Below are positions 9,178-14,449 of a stretch of 17,628 nucleotides of DNA, piece after piece. This DNA is from Coriobacteriales bacterium (GTDB taxonomy: Bacteria > Actinomycetota > Coriobacteriia > Coriobacteriales > UBA8131). The position numbers were made by a program, and so were the translations under genes. The stretch's first letter is position 1; every line of letters begins with the position of its first letter. The notes below the pieces were generated by a model. It was not told the origin of the DNA, did no database searches, and saw only the letters and a list, made by a program, of their open reading frames with translations. The stretch is taken from NCBI GenBank assembly GCA_031272005.1, contig JAISUQ010000092.1, forward strand, positions 1-17,628, in the 5' to 3' direction.

Positions 9178-9214
9178 GTACATAATATGTGTTAATCTTA
9201 CACATATTACGTAC
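9178..9214. promoter_or_regulatory. 37-bp palindrome upstream of the ATPase gene (operator candidate)
   Basis: Arms 9178-9192 (GTACATAATATGTGT) and 9200-9214 (ACACATATTACGTAC) are inverted repeats matching at 14 of 15 positions around a 7-base spacer. The inner ten bases of each arm match perfectly. The left arm also overlaps a direct repeat, GTTAATC(G/T)TACA at 9171-9182 and 9191-9202, with a 20-bp period. The site is AT-rich, lies 33 bases before the ATPase ATG, and is typical of a site for a dimeric repressor. No T-run follows, so a terminator is unlikely. Confidence 0.55.
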
Positions 9215-9246
9215 TTTACTGAACATGAAGTTACATTGGAGGTGCC

Positions 9247-10551
9247 ATGCAGAGATTGCTGCTCAATGATTTGATAGCATGGAAGTCCAGCCGCAACAGG
9301 AAACCCTTGTTACTCTATGGTGCAAGGCAGACCGGTAAGAGTTGGCTGCTGTCTGAGTTTGGCCGTTCCAATTATGAGAAGACTGCTGCGGTTGATTTGA
9401 CTGAAAGTGAACGGATGCGTCAGCTGTTTGCCCAGGACTATGATACGGATCGTATCATCGCTGGCATCAAGACCGAAACAGGCGTGGACATTACGCCTGG
9501 GGATACGCTGGTTATCATCGATGAAATCCAGGAATCCCCCCGCGCTATTACTGCATTGAAATACCTTTACGAAAAAGCCGGCAATTATCATATTGCTGCT
9601 GCGGGCTCTTTGATGGGCTTGGCTTTGCATGAAGGAAGCGCGTTTCCGGTGGGCAAGGTAGACACATTGACGCTGCACCCGCTGAGTTTCCTCGAATTCT
9701 TAACAGCCTGTGGTGCAGAGATGCTGGCAACACAGATTGCCATGCTGGATTTTACCAACCTGGAACCGGTTTTCGCAGAAAAGCTGGCCAGCTTGCTACG
9801 TGAGTACCTATATGTTGGCGGTATGCCTGAAGTAGTTGCCGATTTCGCAAAGCACCGCGATTGTGCCGAAGCCAGGAGACTCCAACGCGGAATTTTGAAT
9901 ACATACGACCAGGATTTCTCCAAGCATGCCCCTCTGCGAATTCTGGAGCGCATTCGCCTGGCATGGGCCTCGATTCCGGCCCAACTGGCCAAAGAGAATC
10001 GGAAGTTTGTTTACGGTTATGTACGCGAGGGCGCAAGAGGGCGAGACTTTGAGGAGTCAATCCAATGGCTTGTTGATTATGGGGTTGCCGATAAGGTATG
10101 CCGTGTCTCGGCAATCAAACAGCCGTTGGCCGGTTATGAGGAATTGGAGCACTTCAAACTCTTTACTCTGGATGTTGGATTAACATCGGCTCTGGCCAAT
10201 CTGGATGCCAAAGTCATCCTGGAAGGCTCCAGCATCTTCACTGAATTCAAGGGTGCTCTGACCGAACAGTACGTACAACAGCAATTGAGAGCTGTAGGCC
10301 TGAGGCAATTCTATTGGTCTCCAGATTCTCGCGCCGAGGTTGACCTGGTTACTCAGATAGATGCGCAGGTCTTGCCTATCGAAGTCAAGGCGACTGAGAA
10401 TCTCCGTTCAAAAAGCCTGAAAGTCGCCACAGAGAAGTATAAATTGCCCAAAGCAATGCGCACTTCCCTGTCGGCATATCGAGAGCAGGATTGGCTGATA
10501 AACATCCCACTCTGGGCAATTGGCGCATTGCCCGATATTGCAGCACTTTGA
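9247..10551 (+). CDS. AAA_14/DUF4143 family ATPase
   Basis: This is a 434-residue protein. The N-terminal half is an AAA-type P-loop domain with Walker A 'GARQTGKS' (residues 25-32) and Walker B 'LVIIDE' (88-93), followed by 'AAAGSLMG'. The C-terminal half is the DUF4143 domain, ending with 'ALTEQYVQQQLRA', 'AEVDLV' and 'PIEVKA'. The E...EVD...ExK order resembles a PD-(D/E)XK nuclease-like fold. Members are widespread, often laterally moved, and of unclear role. ATG at 9247 is preceded by GGAGGT (9238-9243), with only three bases between, a short but strong ribosome site. By eye the gene is less GC-rich than its neighbours, with more A/T at third positions, which fits acquisition by transfer. 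It stands alone between a palindrome and a gene-poor region. Confidence 0.9.
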   Translation: MQRLLLNDLIAWKSSRNRKPLLLYGARQTGKSWLLSEFGRSNYEKTAAVDLTESERMRQLFAQDYDTDRIIAGIKTETGVDITPGDTLVIIDEIQESPRAITALKYLYEKAGNYHIAAAGSLMGLALHEGSAFPVGKVDTLTLHPLSFLEFLTACGAEMLATQIAMLDFTNLEPVFAEKLASLLREYLYVGGMPEVVADFAKHRDCAEARRLQRGILNTYDQDFSKHAPLRILERIRLAWASIPAQLAKENRKFVYGYVREGARGRDFEESIQWLVDYGVADKVCRVSAIKQPLAGYEELEHFKLFTLDVGLTSALANLDAKVILEGSSIFTEFKGALTEQYVQQQLRAVGLRQFYWSPDSRAEVDLVTQIDAQVLPIEVKATENLRSKSLKVATEKYKLPKAMRTSLSAYREQDWLINIPLWAIGALPDIAAL

Positions 10552-10714
10552 CAGAGTGACAGTAGACATTATTCGGTGTAATCTGCTTGCCTTATAACCT
10601 CCACTTGCTGGTTGAGTTTATTAATAACTACGTCCACGCCATCGCCCAAAACGACCGCATCGCAGCTGATACAATAGGAGAGACTATTTTCCACAGTTCA
10701 AAGAGGAAGGCTCA
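10552..10714. other. Intergenic stretch after the ATPase; possible relic reading frame
   Basis: No terminator is evident after the ATPase. A plus-strand frame from about 10566 to TGA at 10716-10718 reads 'LLVEFINNYVHAIAQNDRI' and has no ATG or GTG; TTG at 10605 is the only reasonable start. It looks mildly protein-like but matches nothing I recognise. Its stop overlaps the start of the next small ORF. Confidence 0.25.
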
Positions 10715-10837
10715 ATGACATTTGCAGATCTGATAGCAAGTTCGATATATCGCTCACTTCAAACTGACAAGACTGACAGTCAGGACTACATCAGTATTCT
10801 CAATCAGAGAATAGAGGAAATATGGCATTTCGAGTAA
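10715..10837 (+). CDS. Small ORF, 40 residues, unknown
   Basis: ATG at 10715 overlaps the TGA of the preceding reading frame (ATGA), an arrangement usual in translationally coupled pairs. GAGGA at 10703-10707 gives a fitting ribosome site, seven bases before the ATG. The peptide begins 'MTFADLIASSIYRSLQTDKT' and ends 'EEIWHFE'. It is polar with no membrane segment. No family is recognised. It could be a real small gene or the decayed end of a lost one. Confidence 0.3.
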   Translation: MTFADLIASSIYRSLQTDKTDSQDYISILNQRIEEIWHFE

Positions 10838-10853
10838 AGCGGTTGGCAAAGCG

Positions 10854-10916
10854 AAACCGACCCTAGTCTGCCTGTCGCAGACAGGAACACCAGACGGTGC
10901 CCTTTTGGGTCGGCTT
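10854..10916 (+). ncRNA. Candidate structured RNA element (nested stems)
   Basis: An outer stem CCGACCC (10857-10863) with GGGTCGG (10907-10913) encloses a second stem GTCTG (10866-10870) with CAGAC (10891-10895). That stem in turn holds a perfect hairpin CCTGTC-GCA-GACAGG (10871-10885). An alternative hairpin CACC-AGAC-GGTG overlaps the second stem. It follows the small ORF by about 20 bases. There is no strong T-run after it, so it is more than a plain terminator or not one. The strand is uncertain because the stems exist in both. Confidence 0.3.
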
Positions 10917-10959
10917 CTGTCAAAGGTATAAGTACCAAATTTTTCAGGTGCCACGCAAC

Positions 10960-10971
10960 GGAGAATTCTCC
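10960..10971. repeat. Perfect 12-bp palindrome GGAGAATTCTCC
   Basis: The palindrome has no spacer and lies in otherwise featureless DNA between the structured element and the remnant at 11012. It could be a protein-binding site or chance. Confidence 0.3.
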
Positions 10972-11011
10972 TGGTTACCGCTCTGTTGCTTCAGTTGCTT
11001 TCAGTGGTCAT

Positions 11012-11231
11012 CTATTCTATTGCCTCCGCCACCACCTCTTCCACCATCTCGCGCGTGATGCTGTAGTCGTCCAGTACGTGTAGCAGATACAACACATCGC
11101 GCGAACACTCGTCCTCAATCGCCTTGCGTATCTTGTTGCGCCGGTATTGTCGGGCACTCTTGGCGTTCTCCTGGCAGTATGTGGAGCAGTAGACCTTGCA
11201 GTCAGCCGCTAATGCGGCTTTGAGATTGAAG
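11012..11231 (-). pseudogene. 5'-truncated ORF with Cys cluster, abutting tRNA-Lys
   Basis: A minus-strand frame is open from the 3' end of tRNA-Lys to TAG at 11012-11014 and reads as good protein: 'DCKVYCSTYCQENAKSARQY', then 'RRNKIRKAIEDECSRDVLYL' and 'EEVVAEAIE'. The C-x3-C-x3-C cluster followed by basic residues resembles small zinc-finger tails such as those of the CGNR type, but I cannot assign it. There is no ATG, GTG or TTG in frame before the late 'GTG TTG' and 'ATG GTG' codons. The frame only closes upstream inside the tRNA, at the TAA of its anticodon loop. The gene has therefore lost its 5' part at the tRNA boundary. A small hairpin, AGCCGC-TAAT-GCGGCT (11204-11219), lies in it. 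Confidence 0.4.
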
Positions 11232-11307
11232 TGGTGGGCCGTCGGGGACTCGAACCCCGGACCTTGGGATTAAGAGTCCCCTGCTCTACCAACTAAGCTA
11301 ACGGCCC
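11232..11307 (-). tRNA. tRNA-Lys (anticodon CTT), CCA encoded
   Basis: The cloverleaf folds fully. The acceptor GGGCCGT pairs with ACGGCCC, the D stem is GCTT/GAGC, the anticodon loop CTCTTAA carries CTT, and the T arm is CGGGG-TTCGAGT-CCCCG with discriminator A. CCA is encoded at 11234-11232. The top pair of the anticodon stem is a G-A mismatch. It lies 107 bases downstream of tRNA-His on the same strand and is probably co-transcribed. Confidence 0.95.
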
Positions 11308-11335
11308 AGACTTGCGACATTATTGTGTTTTCATG

Positions 11336-11349
11336 TCCCCACGCGGGGA
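11336..11349. other. Hairpin in the tRNA-His/tRNA-Lys spacer
   Basis: TCCCC-ACGC-GGGGA forms a five-base-pair stem with a four-base loop. It may be a processing or attenuation element between the two tRNAs. No T-run follows on the minus strand. Confidence 0.3.
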
Positions 11350-11414
11350 ACCAATTGCTAACAGCGACGCATAATTATAACCAAACTTTGCTCGCTGTGG
11401 GCGAGAAAAACCGT

Positions 11415-11492
11415 TGGGGTGGGTAATCGGACTTGAACCGACGACCTCCAGGGCCACAACCTGGCACTCTAACCGACTGAGCTATACCCACC
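11415..11492 (-). tRNA. tRNA-His (anticodon GTG), CCA encoded
   Basis: Acceptor GTGGGTA/TACCCAC has the extra G at position -1 (11492) opposite discriminator C73 (11418), the identity mark of tRNA-His. The anticodon stem is CCAGG/CCTGG with loop TTGTGGC, giving GTG. The T arm is GTCGG-TTCAAGT-CCGAT, with a G-T closing pair. CCA is encoded at 11417-11415. Confidence 0.95.
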
Positions 11493-11509
11493 ATGACACG
11501 CGAAAAGGT

Positions 11510-11515
11510 ATTGTA
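11510..11515 (-). promoter_or_regulatory. -10 box TACAAT for the tRNA-His/tRNA-Lys unit
   Basis: TACAAT on the minus strand lies 17 bases before the tRNA-His 5' end (G-1). A weak -35 candidate, TCAACA, is 17 bases further upstream. Confidence 0.45.
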
Positions 11516-11598
11516 CCATGATTTTGCCTTTATGTTGAGGAATATGGCATTCTGATATCTGACAACAGTTGGCAAGAAGATTATGAGAAGGGACAGAT

Positions 11599-12003
11599 AT
11601 GGCTAGGTCGGCAAAAGGAGAGCGCCACTTTGGCGAAGGTATGGCTGATTTGCGAGCAGAGATGACTCGCTTCGCCGAGGCCAACGGGCATCCGCTGTCT
11701 GAAGCGCATCAGATAGTCTGTGCTGTTTGCGGCAGTTCGTTGTTCAAGTTGGAGACAGACGCAGCTGGTAACGGAGTGGCAGCCCGCTGTTTGAGTTGCC
11801 CGAAGTACATCTACATTCAGGGCTCACAATCGCGGCTGGTCGGCGATTTAGAGGAATGCCTCTGTGATTGTGGCAATAATGAGCTTCAGGTGATGATGGG
11901 CACATCCTGCCAGCCAGACAGCTCAAGAGCCGAGTGGGTCTATGTGGGCGGTTATTGTCCAAGTTGCGGCATGGTTGCTACCTATGTGGACTGGGGACTC
12001 TGA
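11599..12003 (+). CDS. Zinc-ribbon protein of unknown function
   Basis: This is a 134-residue soluble protein. Four cysteine clusters are placed as two likely zinc ribbons: C41-x2-C44, C64-x2-C67, C89-x-C91 and C120-x2-C123. The C-terminal 'WVYVGGYCPSCG....YVDW' resembles a group of uncharacterised actinobacterial zinc-ribbon proteins (from memory, not searched). ATG at 11599 has AGGG about seven bases upstream. An alternative start is the ATG at 11641. A weak promoter-like pair, CTGACA (11559-11564) and TATGAG (11582-11587) with 17 bases between, would put the transcript start within about five bases of the ATG. The gene stands alone between tRNA-His and tRNA-Gly. Confidence 0.7.
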   Translation: MARSAKGERHFGEGMADLRAEMTRFAEANGHPLSEAHQIVCAVCGSSLFKLETDAAGNGVAARCLSCPKYIYIQGSQSRLVGDLEECLCDCGNNELQVMMGTSCQPDSSRAEWVYVGGYCPSCGMVATYVDWGL

Positions 12004-12025
12004 GGACTCAGATACCAGCGGGGAA

Positions 12026-12054
12026 TTGAATTATCCGGCGTTTTCCAGTAGAGT
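12026..12054 (+). promoter_or_regulatory. Promoter of tRNA-Gly
   Basis: TTGAAT (12026-12031) and TAGAGT (12049-12054) are separated by exactly 17 bases and lie 19 bases before the mature tRNA 5' end. Confidence 0.5.
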
Positions 12055-12073
12055 TTAGCAGTTACGGTTGTAA

Positions 12074-12149
12074 GCGGCAGTAGTTCAATTGGTAGAGCCT
12101 CAGCCTTCCAAGCTGATTGTTGCGGGTTCGAGTCCCGTCTGCCGCTCCA
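12074..12149 (+). tRNA. tRNA-Gly (anticodon TCC), CCA encoded
   Basis: Acceptor GCGGCAG/CTGCCGC has discriminator T. The anticodon stem is TCAGC/GCTGA with loop CTTCCAA, giving TCC. The T arm is GCGGG-TTCGAGT-CCCGT, with a G-T closing pair. CCA is encoded at 12147-12149. Confidence 0.95.
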
Positions 12150-12187
12150 GTTACGGGCGGGCACCCGCGTGGTGCTCGCCCGTAACT
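12149..12187 (+). other. 16-bp hairpin starting at the tRNA-Gly 3' end
   Basis: Arms 12149-12164 and 12172-12187 pair over 16 positions with a single G-T pair, around a 7-base loop. The stem begins at the last base of the CCA. No T-run follows it directly; a classic terminator comes 14 bases later. It may act in trailer processing or as a first pause. Confidence 0.5.
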
Positions 12188-12201
12188 GCGTTCGGCAGAC
12201 A

Positions 12202-12224
12202 AAAGCCCCTGTTGGGGCTTTATT
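12202..12224 (+). terminator. Intrinsic terminator of tRNA-Gly
   Basis: AAAGCCCC and GGGGCTTT form an eight-base-pair stem around TGTT, followed by ATT. The preceding A-run makes it usable in both directions. Confidence 0.7.
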
Positions 12225-12272
12225 ACTGGCTTTGATGCCGCCATCATCTCCAACGCCCTGCACGTCATGCCC
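12219..12272 (+). pseudogene. Scrap of a SAM-dependent methyltransferase
   Basis: The frame through TTT at 12231 reads 'ITGFDAAIISNALHVMP'. 'FDxxIxSNALHxMP' is a well-known central motif of class I (Methyltransf_11-like) methyltransferases. No start, SAM-binding glycine motif or downstream part is present in this frame. The next codons no longer fit the family, and a neighbouring frame becomes VanZ-like from about 12269. It is a short remnant. Confidence 0.45.
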
Positions 12273-12328
12273 CACTGGTCGCTGTCATACTCTTCAAGCT
12301 CCCCTGGCGACTCGACTTCTCGGATCAG

Positions 12329-12742
12329 GTGCGCAGTATAAACCTGATACCTCTGATGGGGTCATTCGATATGGACGGTGTGCTCCTCTTAAGCGAGATA
12401 GCCTCAAACGTGATTGCCTTCATTCCTTTGGGCATATACACCTGCCTGCTGAAAGAAGAGTGGGGCTTGTCCAAAAAGCTGCTGGCTGGCGTCTGCGTCT
12501 CTACAGCCTTTGAGCTTATCCAATTCGCCTTTGCTTTAGGTATTTGCGATATAACCGATGTACTGAGCAATACGCTCGGTACGTACGTAGGTGTTGCAGT
12601 ATCCCGGATGTCGTCCATGCTGCTACAGCACAGGGCTACCTTGGCGGCAAACGCCGCCGCCTTGCTCCTTACAGTTTATACGGTACTGCGGTTTGCCTAT
12701 CTCTTCTATCTCGGCAACTTCGTAATGAGGCATTTAAGTTGA
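12329..12742 (+). pseudogene. VanZ-family membrane protein lacking its first membrane helix
   Basis: From GTG at 12329 the product is 137 residues. VanZ marks are 'RSINLIPL', 'ASNVIAFIPLGIY', 'FELIQFAFALGICDITDVLSN' and 'NTLGTYVGVAVS', with a last helix near 'AALLLTVYTVLRFAYLFYLG'. VanZ-type sequence continues upstream of the GTG in the same frame ('LVAVILFKLPW', about 12275-12307) but has no start codon and stops matching at about 12269, where a methyltransferase scrap begins in another frame. The first helix and the true start are therefore missing. It may still be translated from GTG 12329, where only a weak GGA lies upstream, or be fully dead. VanZ proteins are associated with glycopeptide tolerance, but that role cannot be assumed here. 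Confidence 0.6.
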
Positions 12743-12780
12743 CCCATAGTTGCCTCTGTGTCCATTTGTGGCTACGTATG

Positions 12781-12814
12781 CCGCCCTGCTTGGTTGAGCG
12801 GGGCGGTTTGTTTT
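12781..12814 (+). terminator. Intrinsic terminator after the VanZ remnant
   Basis: CCGCCCTGCT pairs with AGCGGGGCGG (ten base pairs with one G-T) around TGGTTG and is followed by TTTGTTTT. Confidence 0.75.
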
Positions 12815-12828
12815 GGGGGCGTTTGGAG

Positions 12829-12945
12829 CTACCGTTGCCAGGAATCCAGGGGCTTGGTGGTCATGTGGTCGTAGAGCTTGCCTTTGGGCCATTTGTTGAC
12901 GAAGGGCACCAGGCTGGAGCCGTAGCGCAGCAGGCTGCTGTTCAG
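12829..12945 (-). pseudogene. Unidentified C-terminal gene fragment
   Basis: On the minus strand, 38 codons before TAG (12831-12829) have strongly coding third positions (mostly G/C). They include 'LLRYGSSLVPFVNKWPKGKL' and end 'TTKPLDSWQR'. Upstream the frame becomes unconvincing ('GICLKTD') and has no start. I do not recognise the family. It looks like the tail of a lost enzyme, left facing the terminator at 12814-12781. Confidence 0.35.
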
Positions 12946-13122
12946 CCTATCGGTCTTCAGACAAATGCCAACAAATCGGCATCTCCTCAGATAAATGCGA
13001 GGGATAGGCAGAGAAGATGCGCGCGGCCGGGCTTAGGCTGGAGCCATTAGCGTTGCCCCAGGGGCACGGTACGCCTTGCCTTTTGCGCCCAGGCGGTCCC
13101 CGCTGGCACTTCTTGTTCAGGC
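12946..13122. other. Intergenic DNA downstream of the sulfhydrylase gene
   Basis: No gene is supported here. An imperfect hairpin at 13050-13074 (GCGT...ACGC outside TGCC-CCTGG-GGCA) lies about 50 bases after the sulfhydrylase stop, but it has no T-run and is a weak terminator candidate. Confidence 0.3.
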
Positions 13123-14409
13123 TCAGCTAAGCTGCTCCAGTGCCTGTTCGATGTCTGCGATGATGTCCTCTGCATTCTCGATGCCTACGGACAGGCGAAT
13201 CAAATCCGGCCCTACTCCGGCCTCCTCCAGCTGTTCGTCTGTCATCTGTCGGTGGGTGGTCCCGGCGGGGTGCAGTACGCAGGTCTTGGCATCTGCCACG
13301 TGGGTGGCAATGGCGCAGAGCTTCAGGTTGTCCATGAACTTGGATGCATTGTCCCGCCCGCCGCAGATGCCAAAGGAGATGACCCCGCAGGTGCCGTTGG
13401 GCATGTATTTGCGGGCCAGCTCGTGATAGGGGTTATCGGGCAATCCGGGGTAGCTGACCCAGGTGACGTTCGCGCTTTGGGTCAGGAACTCCGCCACAGC
13501 CTGGGCATTCTCGCAGTGCCGTTTCATACGCAGCGCCAAAGTCTCCAGATGGGTGGCCAGCATGAAGGAGTTCATGGGTGCCGGCGTCGCACCCAGATCC
13601 CGCATCAGCTGCACAACCGCCTTGGTGATGTACGCGCCCTTGCCAAAGTCCCGGGTGTAGATGACGCCATGATAGGAGTCATCCGGGGCAGTCAGGGACG
13701 GGTATTTATCGGCATGGGCCTGCCAGTCGAAGTTGCCGCTGTCGACGATGGCGCCGCCAACGCAGGTGGCGTGCCCGTCCATGTATTTCGTGGTGGAATG
13801 GGTGACGATGTCCACGCCGAACTCGAAGGGTCGGCAATTGACCGGTGTGGGAAAGGTATTGTCTACGATCAGCGGCACGCCGTGGGTGCGCGCGGCAGCA
13901 GCGAACTTCTCGAAATCCAGTACAATCATGGCGGGATTGGCCAGGCTTTCGGCGAACAGGGCCTTGGTGTTCGGCTGAAACGCGGCGTCCAGTTCGGCGG
14001 CGCTGGCATCCGGGTGCACGAAGGTACAGCTGATGCCCATACGCTTCATGGTTACGGCAATCAGATTGTATGTGCCCCCATAGATTGCCGACGAGGACAC
14101 GATATGGTCGCCTGCGGAGCAGATGTTGAACAGGGCGAAGAAGCTCGCGGCCTGCCCGGAAGCAGTGAGCATGGCCGCCGCGCCGCCCTCCAGTTCGCAG
14201 ATCTTGGCAGCAGCCAGATCGTTGGTGGGGTTTTGCAGACGAGTATAGAAATACCCCGCCTCCGACAAGTCGAACAAGCGAGCCATCTGGGCGCTGGACA
14301 GATATTTGAAGGTGGTGCTTTGGATTATGGGCATGCAGCGCGGCTCACCGTTTTCGGGCTGATACCCGCTTTGAACACAAGTCGTATCGATATTCCGGGT
14401 GGTAGGCAA
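13123..14409 (-). CDS. metY: O-acetylhomoserine aminocarboxypropyltransferase (sulfhydrylase)
   Basis: This 428-residue PLP enzyme of the Cys/Met metabolism family has the usual full length. 'YTRLQNPTND' (55-64), 'TASGQAA' (82-88), 'VDNTFPTP' (182-189) and 'THSTTKYMDGH' with the PLP lysine at K208 are all intact. The expected reaction is O-acetylhomoserine plus sulfide (or methanethiol) to homocysteine (or methionine), in the cytosol. O-acetylserine use is also possible, since members can be bifunctional. The start is TTG at 14409, chosen because AAAGGAGG lies four bases upstream; the next ATG (residue 26) would cut the conserved N-terminus. It is the last gene of the minus-strand operon, 40 bases after the radical SAM gene, with no SAM riboswitch or T-box in that gap. 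Confidence 0.92.
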   Translation of the reverse strand: MPTTRNIDTTCVQSGYQPENGEPRCMPIIQSTTFKYLSSAQMARLFDLSEAGYFYTRLQNPTNDLAAAKICELEGGAAAMLTASGQAASFFALFNICSAGDHIVSSSAIYGGTYNLIAVTMKRMGISCTFVHPDASAAELDAAFQPNTKALFAESLANPAMIVLDFEKFAAAARTHGVPLIVDNTFPTPVNCRPFEFGVDIVTHSTTKYMDGHATCVGGAIVDSGNFDWQAHADKYPSLTAPDDSYHGVIYTRDFGKGAYITKAVVQLMRDLGATPAPMNSFMLATHLETLALRMKRHCENAQAVAEFLTQSANVTWVSYPGLPDNPYHELARKYMPNGTCGVISFGICGGRDNASKFMDNLKLCAIATHVADAKTCVLHPAGTTHRQMTDEQLEEAGVGPDLIRLSVGIENAEDIIADIEQALEQLS

Positions 14410-14449
14410 TTCTCCTCCTTTGTGTATAGCGCGTTGTGGACAAGGCTTC

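Noticed and set aside
10754..10954. Minus-strand ORF of 66 codons
   Set aside because: It runs through the nested stem element and has no ribosome site or family resemblance.
11375..11575. Minus-strand ORF of 66 codons over tRNA-His
   Set aside because: Most of it translates the tRNA itself.
14410..14449. SAM riboswitch or T-box before metY
   Set aside because: The gap is only 40 bases and holds just a strong ribosome site; there is no room for such an element.
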